From: a virus
Reading direction: 5' to 3' (one strand)
DNA length: 20,551 bases
IMG/VR virus record: IMGVR_UViG_3300034072_000746
Coordinates: 1 to 20,551 of that record
The position numbers and the translations under genes were made by a program. This document shows, one piece after another, positions 5,232-12,215 of the stretch (position 1 is the stretch's first letter; each line of letters opens with the position of its first letter). The notes beneath the pieces are model-generated. The model ran no database searches. It was not told the origin of the DNA and worked only from the letters and a program-made list of their open reading frames with translations.

Positions 5232-6101
5232 ATGCAAATATTAAACATTGATGAATCGCACGAACTCGAAAGATGCGAGGTAGTCATTAAACAGGGCTTA
5301 CAAACCTTCATTGAGGTTGGACAGGCATTAATGACTATTAGGGAAAAACGATTGTATCGAATTGGTTTCAAAACGTTTGAGGATTATTGTATTGAAAGGT
5401 GGTTAATAACCAAAACACAGGCTAATAGATTAATTCAAGCCTCTGAAACAATTAGTAATTTGACACCCATGGGTGTCGTTTTACCTAAAATAGAAAGACA
5501 AGTAAGACCCCTAACAAGTCTTGAGCCAGAAATTCAAAAAGAGGTTTGGACAGAAGTTGTCAAAACACATGGTGACAATATTACGGCTGCAAAGGTTCAA
5601 AGTGTTGCGAATGATTGGAAACCTGTCAATCAAGAAATTAAAGAAATTAAAAGTGAGCCGATGTTTGCAATTAGCACACCAGAGGAATTATTAAAGAAAG
5701 CTAAGGAAGTAGCCAGGGAAAGAGCCGAAGTAAAAAGACAAATTATTGACCAAAAAGGAAGTACCGAGGTTATTCCAATGGAAGATTTGGATTTGATTAA
5801 TCGAATGAAACAAGGCGAAACGGTTGTTCTAAACATGAATACAAATTTCCATGCGATGAAATGGGCAAAGGATAATAATAGGTATCAGCAAATAGACCGT
5901 TGGAGTGACTGGGGAAATCCTTTTATGTTAAATTCTGACGGGGATCGGGATACGGTATGCGAATCCTTTAAAATTTACTTTGATTTGAAATTAGGATTAA
6001 AGGCAAAAGTAAAGGAATTAAAAGGCAAAGCATTAGGCTGTCATTGTTACCCGCTTCGTTGCCATGGTGAACATTTAAAACAATTGGCAGATGGAGAGTA
6101 A
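5232..6101 (+). CDS. ParB-like N-terminal region fused to a DUF4326 domain
   Basis: A 289-residue two-part protein. Residues 8-75 contain QGLQTFIEVGQALMTIREK, LYRIGFKTFEDYC and ERWLITKTQANRLI; this all-helical pattern recurs in phage and mobile-element proteins next to DNA-binding or ParB-type domains. Residues 75-190 are charged and probably helical or linker. Residues about 196-287 match the DUF4326 pattern: WGNPF (227-231), a D-R-D turn (238-240) before a helix, then LKGKALGCHCYPLRCHGEHL (263-282) with three cysteines and two histidines that could bind a metal. DUF4326 has no activity I can name with confidence. The gene follows leader copy 1, and its last 11 bases overlap the start of the next gene, so the two are probably made together. 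Confidence 0.72.
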   Translation: MQILNIDESHELERCEVVIKQGLQTFIEVGQALMTIREKRLYRIGFKTFEDYCIERWLITKTQANRLIQASETISNLTPMGVVLPKIERQVRPLTSLEPEIQKEVWTEVVKTHGDNITAAKVQSVANDWKPVNQEIKEIKSEPMFAISTPEELLKKAKEVARERAEVKRQIIDQKGSTEVIPMEDLDLINRMKQGETVVLNMNTNFHAMKWAKDNNRYQQIDRWSDWGNPFMLNSDGDRDTVCESFKIYFDLKLGLKAKVKELKGKALGCHCYPLRCHGEHLKQLADGE

Positions 6102-6801
6102 TATAGATTTTCTATGTTTAGGTCAAACAGTACCAGAGGAAAGTAAAAAATACGGGCTTCGTGTTTGCACGGCTGGATGGGATGTTCAAAATGAATGCTT
6201 AGTTAGGATATATCCATTAGGCGTAAATAAAGACCACCATTTTAAAAGATGGCATATTTATAAAAATCTTCCCGTTAGAAATAATCCAAAGGATAGCAGG
6301 AAAGAAAGCTGGAGGCTAAATATTGATATTACTGAATTAAACACCGTTGAATGTAAAAAATACGACGGCAATAGAATCAATGCTTTAAAAATGATGTTTG
6401 ATTTGTATGGTTCAAAAGATATTATAACGCTAAATCAAACACGGAAAAGTTTGGCAATTATTAACATGATTAAGCCTCATGGTTACTTTGAAAACAAAAG
6501 TAAAATTATCCAAAATGTAAATCAATTATCTATATTTGAAGACTTGAATACCAATAATATGGTTGGTAAAAATGGCTTTGATTATTTACCGAGAATAGAA
6601 TTTAAGGACGAATTAAATAAGCCTCACAAATTAATGTTTAATTCATGGGACGCTTATATGCACCAAATTAATTTAGCACCTAAGTATGGAAAGGATAATT
6701 TATGGAACCAATTAAAATTAAACCCAAAAGAAAATAAGTTAGCATTAATTGGAAACATGAATCATCAAAGGAACGCTTGGTTAATAATTTCAACTTTTTA
6801 A
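6091..6801 (+). CDS. Hypothetical protein, 236 aa, coupled to the DUF4326 gene
   Basis: Not firmly recognised. The N-terminus reads IDFLCLGQTVPEESKKYG, then LRVCTAGWD and LVRIYPLG, followed by RWHIYKNLPVRNNPKDSRKE and SWRLNI. The combination of a cysteine-containing first strand, VCTAGW and a RIYPL strand resembles proteins with paired OB-like barrels that handle nucleic acids, but this is pattern memory and not a match I can prove. The C-terminal half is charged and lysine-rich, with MFNSWDAYMHQ and NHQRNAWLIIS at the end. The ATG lies inside the last codons of the previous gene (11-base overlap). Base composition is more AT-rich than in the late genes. Confidence 0.6.
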   Translation: MESNIDFLCLGQTVPEESKKYGLRVCTAGWDVQNECLVRIYPLGVNKDHHFKRWHIYKNLPVRNNPKDSRKESWRLNIDITELNTVECKKYDGNRINALKMMFDLYGSKDIITLNQTRKSLAIINMIKPHGYFENKSKIIQNVNQLSIFEDLNTNNMVGKNGFDYLPRIEFKDELNKPHKLMFNSWDAYMHQINLAPKYGKDNLWNQLKLNPKENKLALIGNMNHQRNAWLIISTF

Positions 6802-6812
6802 AATAAATTCCT

Positions 6813-6820
6813 TATCTTTG
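6813..6820 (+). promoter_or_regulatory. Promoter (-7 box) for the 6825-6921 leader
   Basis: TATCTTTG fits TAnnTTTG exactly and is placed four bases before stem-loop 1 of the second leader, the same arrangement as at 5114. No good TTTG -33 box is visible. Confidence 0.55.
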
Positions 6821-6824
6821 GTTA

Positions 6825-6921
6825 TTCTTTTGAACGAGGTGCAAGTCATTCAAAAGAACTTCGGGACAATATCCGCATTGTTTCAACTAACCCAGTAGCC
6901 TTGCACCTGCTGGGTTTTTTT
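6825..6921 (+). ncRNA. Kissing-loop leader with terminator, copy 2
   Basis: Same architecture as 5128-5221 with almost no shared sequence. Stem-loop 1 has ten perfect pairs, TTCTTTTGAA (6825-6834) with TTCAAAAGAA (6849-6858), and a 14-base loop. Stem-loop 2 is ACAAT (6866-6870) with ATTGT (6877-6881). The terminator hairpin is AACCCAG (6889-6895) with CTGGGTT (6910-6916), followed by T residues. AGGTGCAAG in loop 1 (6837-6845) is the perfect nine-base complement of CTTGCACCT in the terminator loop (6900-6908). The replication gene ATG follows at 6932. Confidence 0.65.
6889..6921 (+). terminator. Intrinsic terminator or attenuator before the replication gene
   Basis: Stem AACCCAG/CTGGGTT with the loop that pairs back to 6837-6845, followed by seven T residues counting the stem end. 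It stops 11 bases before the ATG at 6932, so it must be bypassed for the replication gene to be expressed from the promoter at 6813. Confidence 0.6.
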
Positions 6922-6931
6922 ATACATCTTT

Positions 6932-7948
6932 ATGAATAAGTTAAATAACAAAATCAAGGATAATTTTACCATTATCCCCAATGACATTATCCGAAACAAA
7001 AGCCTGAGCGATCGCGCTCGTTTTATCTTCTGTTACATGGCTTCCATGCCAGATGATTGGAAATTTTATCAAGGCGCAATGGCAAAGGAACTTGGATACA
7101 CAAAGGATACATTGAGAAAATACATTGAAGAACTTTTGACAACAGGTTACCTTCATCGGGAACAAAGGAGGGAAACGGGTAAATTTGATAGTTATGATTA
7201 TACCCTGAATTTTACACCGAGTGGTAAAAATACCGACACGGTAAAAATCCGCAACGGAGAAAAACCGACACGGGAAAAGTCGGCACTAACAAATAAAGAC
7301 TTGGAACAAAGAAAGATTATAACAAATATAGACTTTGAACAAAGTATTGAAAATCCTTCAGATTTTACCGACTTCACAAAAGTTGAAACAAATGATTTTC
7401 CAAACTTTCCATCTGTAGAAATAAAATCTGTATCAGTAAAAACAAATGTTCAAAGCCCCAAAGTAAACCCTTTTACCGTTGTTGCTAAGTTGCAAAGTGA
7501 AAAAGAAAGAAAAAAAGTTGCGGAGCAAAAAGAAAGAAAAGCCGACGCTGAGTCGAAAGCCGAGCGCCAACCCTCCCCCACGTACGCCGCCTTTTCCGTG
7601 TTTTGCCAAACGTTTGAAAACTTATCCGGTGCTGCGTATCCGACTGATCAAAACGGCAATTATATCATGATGCCCAAAGACGCGGGGCAAATGACAAATC
7701 TCCTGAGATACATTGACAAAATTGACAGGCAGGGCGATAGCATTGAGGCATTGAAGGTGTTTATTCAAGCCGCGTGGAATTTGAATGACAAATGGCTGAG
7801 GGCAAATTTCACCATAGCAAACATTTATGGACAAGCCTCAAAGATATTTACCGCATACCAAACGACAAGCCCAGCGGCAAAGGACAAGGCGTATAATGAT
7901 AAGCTTCAGGAATTGCTTGCAGAACGCATGGCAAAGTTTCAAGATTAA
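6932..7948 (+). CDS. Phage replication initiator-like protein with helix-turn-helix domain
   Basis: A 338-residue protein. Residues 10-100 form a winged helix-turn-helix of the kind found in phage replication organisers: FTIIPNDIIRNKSLSDRARF, CYMASMPDDWKF, AMAKELGYTKDTLRKYIEEL and GYLHREQRRETGKFDSYDYTL. Residues 100-215 are low-complexity, rich in T, K, E and S, and probably a linker. The C-terminal 120 residues (from about 218, TYAAFSVFCQTFENLSGAAY) are helical with several tryptophans (AAWNLNDKWLRANF) and may contact a helicase or loader. The order (wHTH, linker, helical domain, followed by a second helical protein) is what phage initiator and loader pairs look like. DNA binding is a strong inference; the origin it would recognise was not located. 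Confidence 0.72.
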   Translation: MNKLNNKIKDNFTIIPNDIIRNKSLSDRARFIFCYMASMPDDWKFYQGAMAKELGYTKDTLRKYIEELLTTGYLHREQRRETGKFDSYDYTLNFTPSGKNTDTVKIRNGEKPTREKSALTNKDLEQRKIITNIDFEQSIENPSDFTDFTKVETNDFPNFPSVEIKSVSVKTNVQSPKVNPFTVVAKLQSEKERKKVAEQKERKADAESKAERQPSPTYAAFSVFCQTFENLSGAAYPTDQNGNYIMMPKDAGQMTNLLRYIDKIDRQGDSIEALKVFIQAAWNLNDKWLRANFTIANIYGQASKIFTAYQTTSPAAKDKAYNDKLQELLAERMAKFQD

Positions 7949-7962
7949 AAAAAATAACAATT

Positions 7963-8184
7963 ATGACAAACGAAGATTATTTAGTTACCCATCTTGGCGA
8001 AGGTAAATTTCAAGTAAAGATGAAAAATAATGAAATTAAGGAGGCTGGTTCTTTATTGCGAGGCATTATTAGATATACGTATTTTGAAGATTATAGTTTA
8101 CCTAAAATTGGGTGGAAGGTAACAAGAAGCCAATTAATGAAAGATTATTTACCAAAGATGCAGCAAGATTTTTTAAACCGTTAA
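7963..8184 (+). CDS. Hypothetical protein, 73 aa
   Basis: Not recognised. A compact basic protein starting MTNEDYLVTHLGEGKFQVKM, probably strands followed by helices, with no membrane segment. It begins 14 bases after the replication gene with an A-rich initiation site (AATAACAATT before ATG) and ends before the promoter-like element at 8205. Likely part of the replication operon. Confidence 0.6.
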   Translation: MTNEDYLVTHLGEGKFQVKMKNNEIKEAGSLLRGIIRYTYFEDYSLPKIGWKVTRSQLMKDYLPKMQQDFLNR

Positions 8185-8204
8185 CTTGTGTCAAATATTG
8201 ATTG

Positions 8205-8241
8205 TTTTTGTGGCGATTAATTTTTTTTAATTTATATTTAC
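8205..8241 (+). promoter_or_regulatory. Promoter for the 8262 gene, related to the 54-base repeats
   Basis: TTTTTG (8205-8210) is followed after 22 bases by TATATTTAC (8233-8241), a TAnnTTTA form of the -7 box. The spacing suits a Bacteroidota promoter. Elements of the three longer copies (9061, 13348, 14755) recur, but the gap between the two conserved ends is 8 bases shorter. Confidence 0.45.
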
Positions 8242-8261
8242 AATTATAAAACCAACCAATT

Positions 8262-8996
8262 ATGAACAATTTACCAATGATTGCCAACCGCGTGGAAGAG
8301 AAAATACAAGACGTGCAGCTTGTTATCCAAAACCGCGAACTTAGGATTTTTAAAACAGGGACAAAGGAAGCCATCCCCAAGATTGCCCAAGCCCTGAGCC
8401 AACTCCTCCCAGTGTATGGCATTGAGCCAAAGCCTGAACACTTGATGGAGGTTACCGAATTTATTTCAAATTACAAGTTGTTAGCCGTTGATGAAATTAA
8501 ACTTGCTTTTGAAAAGTTTGCCAAACAAGAACTTGATATTAATGACCATAAACTTTATGGCAAAGTTGACCTTCATGCCATTGGGCGAATAATCACGGCG
8601 TACATCACTTGGAGGCAAAAGATATACTTTGCCATGGATTCCGATTTGCAGGCGAAGAAAGAGGAAGAAGAAAGGATTAAACGTCTGGGCAAAGTGGCTG
8701 AGGAATACGACAAAGACTTTGACAATAAGCTGAAAAACTTTCAAAAGCCATTGGAAGAAATACCCGTGTTTTGGTACGACGAATGCGTTAAGCGTGGTTA
8801 TATCAATGAATGGGGCGAAGGCGAAAAGGAAGCCTTGTGGGCTGAGGCTCAGAAAATGGCAAAGCAGGAAAAGCCAGATTCAGATAATATGATTGACAGG
8901 AAGAACCACATGAGAAAGATTGAAGAAGGAAACATGCCACGCGCCCGCGCACTTGCTTACAAGTTAGCCGTCTGGCGCAAGGTGTTGCTAAGATAA
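8262..8996 (+). CDS. Putative replication helper protein, 244 aa
   Basis: No firm family. The protein is almost all helical: residues 20-110 contain LRIFKTGTKEAIPKIAQALS, LLPVYGIEP and EVTEFISNYKLLAVDEIKLA, then KLYGKVDLHAIGRIITAYITWRQ. The middle (residues 130-160) is a charged KKEEEERIKRLGKVAEEYD coiled-coil-like segment, and the C-terminus is basic. Proteins of this layout follow replication initiators in phages of Bacteroidota and may be helicase loaders or adaptors, but no Walker motifs are present, so it is not a DnaC-type ATPase. It has its own promoter-like element (8205) and a good terminator (9021) directly behind, so it is probably a single-gene unit. Confidence 0.6.
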   Translation: MNNLPMIANRVEEKIQDVQLVIQNRELRIFKTGTKEAIPKIAQALSQLLPVYGIEPKPEHLMEVTEFISNYKLLAVDEIKLAFEKFAKQELDINDHKLYGKVDLHAIGRIITAYITWRQKIYFAMDSDLQAKKEEEERIKRLGKVAEEYDKDFDNKLKNFQKPLEEIPVFWYDECVKRGYINEWGEGEKEALWAEAQKMAKQEKPDSDNMIDRKNHMRKIEEGNMPRARALAYKLAVWRKVLLR

Positions 8997-9020
8997 GTTT
9001 CATAATTTGGTTTTGTTTTG

Positions 9021-9052
9021 GTGAGGCATAGAAATTATGTCTCACTTTTTTT
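9021..9052 (+). terminator. Intrinsic terminator after the 8262 gene
   Basis: GTGAGGCATA (9021-9030) pairs with TATGTCTCAC (9036-9045), ten pairs with one G-T, five-base loop GAAAT, followed by seven T residues. It separates the replication genes from the promoter element at 9061. Confidence 0.85.
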
Positions 9053-9060
9053 ATAAATTA

Positions 9061-9114
9061 TTTTTGTAAATATTTTTTTATTCAAATAATTATATTTAAA
9101 TTTACATATTGAAA
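9061..9114 (+). promoter_or_regulatory. 54-base AT-rich promoter/operator repeat, copy A
   Basis: Positions 9061-9082 (beginning TTTTTGTAAATA) are identical to 13348-13369 and 14755-14776. After a variable middle, TAAATTTAC (9097-9105) and GAAA (9111-9114) return at the same distance in all three. GTAAAT near the left end and ATTTAC near the right form an inverted repeat. The ATG of the next gene is 20 bases behind. Confidence 0.6.
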
Positions 9115-9133
9115 ATAACAAAAGCCAATTATC

Positions 9134-9352
9134 ATGATGACAATGAATGAATTAAAAAACCACTTTGACAAGGTTCACGAATTAGTAGCCGATGCAGCAT
9201 TTGTAAAAACTGTTTACCACGCGGTAAAATCTCAGGGTTGCACCGACGAAGAATGGGAGGCAAACAAAATGCCAATAGTTGCAAGAATGGCAAACGAGTA
9301 TCTAAACAAATTAGACCAAGACATTAAAAAGGTTCAAGAATCATGGCGCTAA
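9134..9352 (+). CDS. Hypothetical protein, 72 aa
   Basis: Not recognised. A helical, acidic protein (LKNHFDKVHELVADAAFVK; MANEYLNKLDQDIKKVQES) with no membrane segment. The start is MMTMNEL; either of the first two ATGs, or the third, could be used. It is the first gene behind promoter repeat A, and its start region (CCAATTATC before ATG) resembles those at 8262 and 13440. Confidence 0.6.
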   Translation: MMTMNELKNHFDKVHELVADAAFVKTVYHAVKSQGCTDEEWEANKMPIVARMANEYLNKLDQDIKKVQESWR

Positions 9353-9387
9353 TCCCGCCATTTTTCCACCCTCAAAAACTTACCAAA

Positions 9388-9651
9388 ATGAATATTACAA
9401 AATACACCTGCAAATGTACCCTCGATAAAAAGCTGGGTCACTTTGTACACGTGATCTTCTCCCACGGCTTCGGCTTGTACGGGCAAACGTCACCGCATTC
9501 GCCTGAGGATAACATTCAAATCCACGGCTGGACATTTGAGCCGCATGACATTGACCTTGAATTATATCCACCAATAACCAGTCGCAACCTAATGCCCCTT
9601 GTGGCTGAGCATGAAATGGACTGGGTAATATTAACAAATCAATCACTTTAA
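9388..9651 (+). CDS. Hypothetical protein, 87 aa
   Basis: Not recognised. The product starts MNITKYTCKCTLDKKLGHFV and ends with EHEMDWVILTNQSL, and contains a C-x-C pair and several histidines (HVIFSHGF, SPHSPED, EPHDIDLELYPP). I chose the ATG at 9388, preceded by an A-rich TTACCAAA, because an upstream ATG at 9343 overlaps the preceding gene by 10 bases and would add a stretch (IPPFFHPQKLTK) that looks like untranslated sequence. The earlier start cannot be excluded. Confidence 0.58.
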   Translation: MNITKYTCKCTLDKKLGHFVHVIFSHGFGLYGQTSPHSPEDNIQIHGWTFEPHDIDLELYPPITSRNLMPLVAEHEMDWVILTNQSL

Positions 9652-9661
9652 AAACAAACCA

Positions 9662-10012
9662 ATGGAAGCTTTAAAAACCACATTAACCGACAACGCTCTT
9701 ACCCGTTATTACGAGGAACGCATCGTATATCTTGAAGGCGAAAACGAAAGATTAAGGAATGAGGCGCGCGCCGACTTTTGGATTGTTCTTGATTTTTGGA
9801 TTTACTCCCAAAGAATGATTCAAGCTTATGTTAGTTGGCATAATGAAGCCAAGCATAATCATTACCTTGATTGCATAAAAACGATGCTTGAAACATTGGA
9901 AGCTCATGAAACCAGGGTTTTAGATACTGGTATAAATAAATTAAGAATCGGTGTTATTGAAGAATGTAAAGAAGCCATTACCAAATGCCAACAAATAACC
10001 GCAGCAAGATGA
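9662..10012 (+). CDS. Hypothetical coiled-coil protein, 116 aa
   Basis: Not recognised. Residues 15-40 (RYYEERIVYLEGENERLRNE) have the heptad pattern of a short coiled coil, followed by aromatic helices (FWIVLDFWIYSQRMIQAYVS) and a helical remainder. No signal or membrane pattern is convincing. It begins 10 bases after the previous stop and overlaps the next gene as ATGA, so it is part of the run of small early genes between 9134 and 10702. Confidence 0.6.
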   Translation: MEALKTTLTDNALTRYYEERIVYLEGENERLRNEARADFWIVLDFWIYSQRMIQAYVSWHNEAKHNHYLDCIKTMLETLEAHETRVLDTGINKLRIGVIEECKEAITKCQQITAAR

Positions 10013-10269
10013 TTAATATACAAGACTTTGCGCTAAACGTATCAATAACCGTTTGCCCTTCCCACATTGTTGAGCCTGACCACCTGAAAAAATGGTGGAG
10101 GCAGCGCGGGGTTGGTGAACTTGAAAAATACTTTGTATCTGGAAAATCAATTCACTATAACGAGGAAATAAACTGGAACGAAATAAGCAACCATAAAAAA
10201 TCCTTATGGTACGATTCTCAAAACTTTCAAATAAATATGGGTCATGAATATTCTAAAAGGCAGGGTTAA
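10009..10269 (+). CDS. Hypothetical protein, 86 aa
   Basis: Not recognised. It starts MINIQDFALNVSITVCPSHI and includes HLKKWWRQRGVGELEKYF, which suggests mixed strands and helices. I selected the ATG at 10009 because it forms the ATGA joint with the preceding stop; a start at 9985 would extend into that gene. The 3' end overlaps the next gene by 26 bases. Confidence 0.6.
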   Translation: MINIQDFALNVSITVCPSHIVEPDHLKKWWRQRGVGELEKYFVSGKSIHYNEEINWNEISNHKKSLWYDSQNFQINMGHEYSKRQG

Positions 10270-10702
10270 ATACACGGCGGGCAAAATTTTCGAAGGTCAA
10301 TACGGACCTTCAATTAACGCCGCCATTACATTGGATAACGGTACTGATGTTCGCGTGTACGGAAAGCCAGACGATAACAAGTTAATGGCATTGAAGAAAG
10401 ACGATGTCGTTACGATTATACACGACGGCAAAAGTTACAAAGTCGCATTTGACATGGTTACAGCGAACGAAATACCCGAAAAGGTACAAACACCCACCGA
10501 AGGCACAAACGTGCAGCAGGCGGCAAATGTACCCCCTAAAAACAACGGTAAATTAACACATGATGAAATCACGGAGAAAGCCACGCTTATGACTTCGGTT
10601 TATGCCGACATATTTCACCAGTTGCAAGCCTCTGGGCTTGAGCCTGCCCAGGCGCAACCAGCCGCTGCCACGATCTTTATTCAGATAGGAAAATATTTTT
10701 AA
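10244..10702 (+). CDS. Hypothetical protein with OB-like N-terminus, 152 aa
   Basis: No firm family. The first 75 residues are strand-rich (GRVKYTAGKIFEGQYGPSIN, DVRVYGKPDD, DVVTIIHDGKSYKVAF) and could form a small OB barrel of the kind that binds single-stranded DNA. A proline- and glutamine-rich linker (about 80-105) leads to a helical end (HDEITEKATLMTSVYADIF) with QPAAATIFIQIGKYF. The barrel-linker-helix layout and its position directly before a RecB-like nuclease suggest a DNA-processing role, which remains inference. Confidence 0.55.
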   Translation: MNILKGRVKYTAGKIFEGQYGPSINAAITLDNGTDVRVYGKPDDNKLMALKKDDVVTIIHDGKSYKVAFDMVTANEIPEKVQTPTEGTNVQQAANVPPKNNGKLTHDEITEKATLMTSVYADIFHQLQASGLEPAQAQPAAATIFIQIGKYF

Positions 10703-10720
10703 TCAATTTGGTACGTTTTT

Positions 10721-10744
10721 CCCCAGCCTGAAACATGGCTGGGG
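10721..10744 (+). other. Strong GC-rich hairpin between 10244 and 10771 genes
   Basis: CCCCAGCC (10721-10728) pairs perfectly with GGCTGGGG (10737-10744), loop TGAAACAT. It is preceded by TTTTT and followed by ATTTACC, so there is no U-run on the proper side on either strand. It may be a weak terminator, an mRNA-end stabiliser or a control element before the nuclease gene. Confidence 0.6.
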
Positions 10745-10770
10745 ATTTACCGATAAAAAAAACAACTTAG

Positions 10771-11370
10771 ATGCTACTTCCAAAACCATACATATCAGTT
10801 AGCCAAATTAATCTTTGGTACTCAGACCGTCAAAAGTATATCAATCGATACTTTTTAAACCTTCCTGAAGAACCATCCATTTACATGAACTTTGGGAAAC
10901 AATTTGCCGAGGACACGGAAGCGTTTATCAAAAATGGAATCATCATGGATACCTTTCCCGATTTTTACATTGACAAAATACGCCCCATGAAAGGGCTGGA
11001 AGCTGAAAAGGAAATAAGCCTATCAATTAACGACATTCAAGTCAAAGGTTTCATTGACGCATGGGACGTTCACAATAACAGGGTTATTGACTTTAAAACC
11101 TCAGGCAGACCGTGGACAATGATGACGTTGCACAATAGCCTTCAAATGAAAGTTTACGCCCTGGCAATGTTTGTAAATGGTGACAAGATTCCCGAAAGTC
11201 AAATCAACTGGCTGGGAATAAATAGAACCAAAAACGGCTTATCTTTTACAGGCGAAAGTTATGAATTAAATCATACCTTTGAAATGGATGACTTATTAAA
11301 AGCCATTGTTTTGATTGAGCAGACTTGCAAAGAAATCAGTGAGGCTTATAAAAGTTTTTTAAATGACTGA
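10771..11370 (+). CDS. PD-(D/E)XK nuclease of the RecB/Cas4 type
   Basis: A 199-residue nuclease that would cut or resect DNA during phage recombination or replication. The N-terminus PYISVSQINLWYSDRQKYIN (residues 6-25) is the helix that opens this family, followed by the YMNFGKQF motif (38-45). The active site is visible: E79 or E81 in AEKEIS, D96 in GFIDAWD, D107 and K109 in VIDFKT; the family's Q-x3-Y follows as QMKVY (125-129). The four-cysteine iron-sulphur cluster of Cas4 is absent. The gene follows the OB-like protein and overlaps the next gene by 8 bases. Family assignment is firm; whether it is an exonuclease or a single-strand nuclease is not visible. Confidence 0.85.
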   Translation: MLLPKPYISVSQINLWYSDRQKYINRYFLNLPEEPSIYMNFGKQFAEDTEAFIKNGIIMDTFPDFYIDKIRPMKGLEAEKEISLSINDIQVKGFIDAWDVHNNRVIDFKTSGRPWTMMTLHNSLQMKVYALAMFVNGDKIPESQINWLGINRTKNGLSFTGESYELNHTFEMDDLLKAIVLIEQTCKEISEAYKSFLND

Positions 11371-11692
11371 GGAAAATGAAACAAGGGGTTTAAGGTTCAA
11401 TAATGAAAAAATCAGATACGACCTTATTCCCCCGTTGGCTCACCGTGAATGCGCCAAAGTTTGGACAAAAGGGTTGGACAAATATCCAGCTGGAAATTGG
11501 GAAAAGGGTATGCCATGGAGCGAGGTGATCGCCTCCGCCTTGCGTCACCTTGAAGCCATTCGTTTGGGCGAGGACATTGACCCAGAGGACGGTTGTTTGC
11601 ACGCGGCACACTTGCAATGCAACGCGCAGATGCTTACCGAATATTATTTTACAAAAAAGGAATTTGATAACCGTAAAAAATACGACTTATGA
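11363..11692 (+). CDS. dATP/dGTP diphosphohydrolase-like protein (DUF5664 type)
   Basis: A 109-residue all-helical protein matching the phage family described as the N-terminal part of dATP/dGTP diphosphohydrolases: GLRFNNEKIRYDLIPPLAHR (residues 9-28), KGLDKYPAGNWEKGMPWSEV (36-55), ASALRHLEAI and GEDIDPEDGCLHAAHLQCNA (70-89). The E, H and D residues in the RHLEA and HAAH segments would hold the metal ion in a MazG-like site. Such enzymes shape the dNTP pool, in some phages together with an altered base. Here the partner genes for 2-aminoadenine synthesis (purZ, datZ) are not in the window. The dCTP deaminase three genes downstream fits a nucleotide-metabolism block. Confidence 0.75.
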   Translation: MTEENETRGLRFNNEKIRYDLIPPLAHRECAKVWTKGLDKYPAGNWEKGMPWSEVIASALRHLEAIRLGEDIDPEDGCLHAAHLQCNAQMLTEYYFTKKEFDNRKKYDL

Positions 11693-12006
11693 AATTATAC
11701 ACAGAAGACCAAGTGAGACAAGCTCTTAAAAAAAGCCGAAGCATAAAAGATAAACACGCAGATGCTTTGAATTATTTTTTTTCAGATGATGAAGCAATTG
11801 ATTCTTTGACACCAATAGAATTTCCAGAATACGAAGAAATACATAAACAAGCTGAAGTTGTTGAGAAATATCATGAATCAATGTCACTTGAAGAAAGTTG
11901 TGCATCAATGGGAAGATTTCATGGATTTTTTCATGGCGTTTATTACATAATGGAAAAATTGCAATATTTTGATTACAACGAAACTTATAAAAACGAAGAA
12001 AAATGA
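11689..12006 (+). CDS. Hypothetical protein, 105 aa
   Basis: Not recognised. An acidic helical protein (RQALKKSRSIKDKHADALNY; GRFHGFFHGVYYIMEKLQYF) with no signal or membrane segment. It overlaps the preceding gene as ATGA and the following gene by 4 bases. Its last residues, YNETYKNEEK, are nearly the same as the end of the next protein (YNETYKNETK), and a 26-base DNA repeat underlies this. Confidence 0.65.
   Translation: MKLYTEDQVRQALKKSRSIKDKHADALNYFFSDDEAIDSLTPIEFPEYEEIHKQAEVVEKYHESMSLEESCASMGRFHGFFHGVYYIMEKLQYFDYNETYKNEEK
11972..11997 (+). repeat. 26-base direct repeat, copy 1 (gene end)
   Basis: Identical to 12181-12206; begins ATTACAACGAAAC. It encodes the YNETYKNE end of the 105-aa protein. 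See the finding on shared gene ends. Confidence 0.85.
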
Positions 12007-12215
12007 GTAAGCAAACGGCAGTTGAATATTTAATAGAGGTATTACGGGTAAATGCTGGAATAAAAGTTTCAAAACAGTTGCAAGAAGAAGTTTTACAAAT
12101 GGAAAAGCAAATGATAATGGAGGCTTTTTTAAATGGCGCTTACGGAAATTTATTAGCAACAAAAGACATAGCGCAACAATATTACAACGAAACTTATAAA
12201 AACGAAACAAAATGA
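12003..12215 (+). CDS. Hypothetical protein, 70 aa
   Basis: Not recognised. The product starts MSKQTAVEYLIEVLRVNAGI, is helical and acidic, and contains KQLQEEVLQMEKQMIMEAFL. Short proteins with a TAVEYL/W start and a YYNETY-like end occur in many phages of flavobacteria and relatives, with no known job. It is joined by 4-base overlaps to both neighbours and shares its C-terminus and the underlying DNA with the gene before it. Confidence 0.68.
   Translation: MSKQTAVEYLIEVLRVNAGIKVSKQLQEEVLQMEKQMIMEAFLNGAYGNLLATKDIAQQYYNETYKNETK
12181..12206 (+). repeat. 26-base direct repeat, copy 2 (gene end)
   Basis: Identical to 11972-11997. It lies at the 3' end of the 70-aa gene, in the same reading frame as copy 1. 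Confidence 0.85.

Noticed and set aside
10721-10744. Intrinsic terminator
   Set aside because: The hairpin is strong, but no U-run follows on either strand; listed as a hairpin only.
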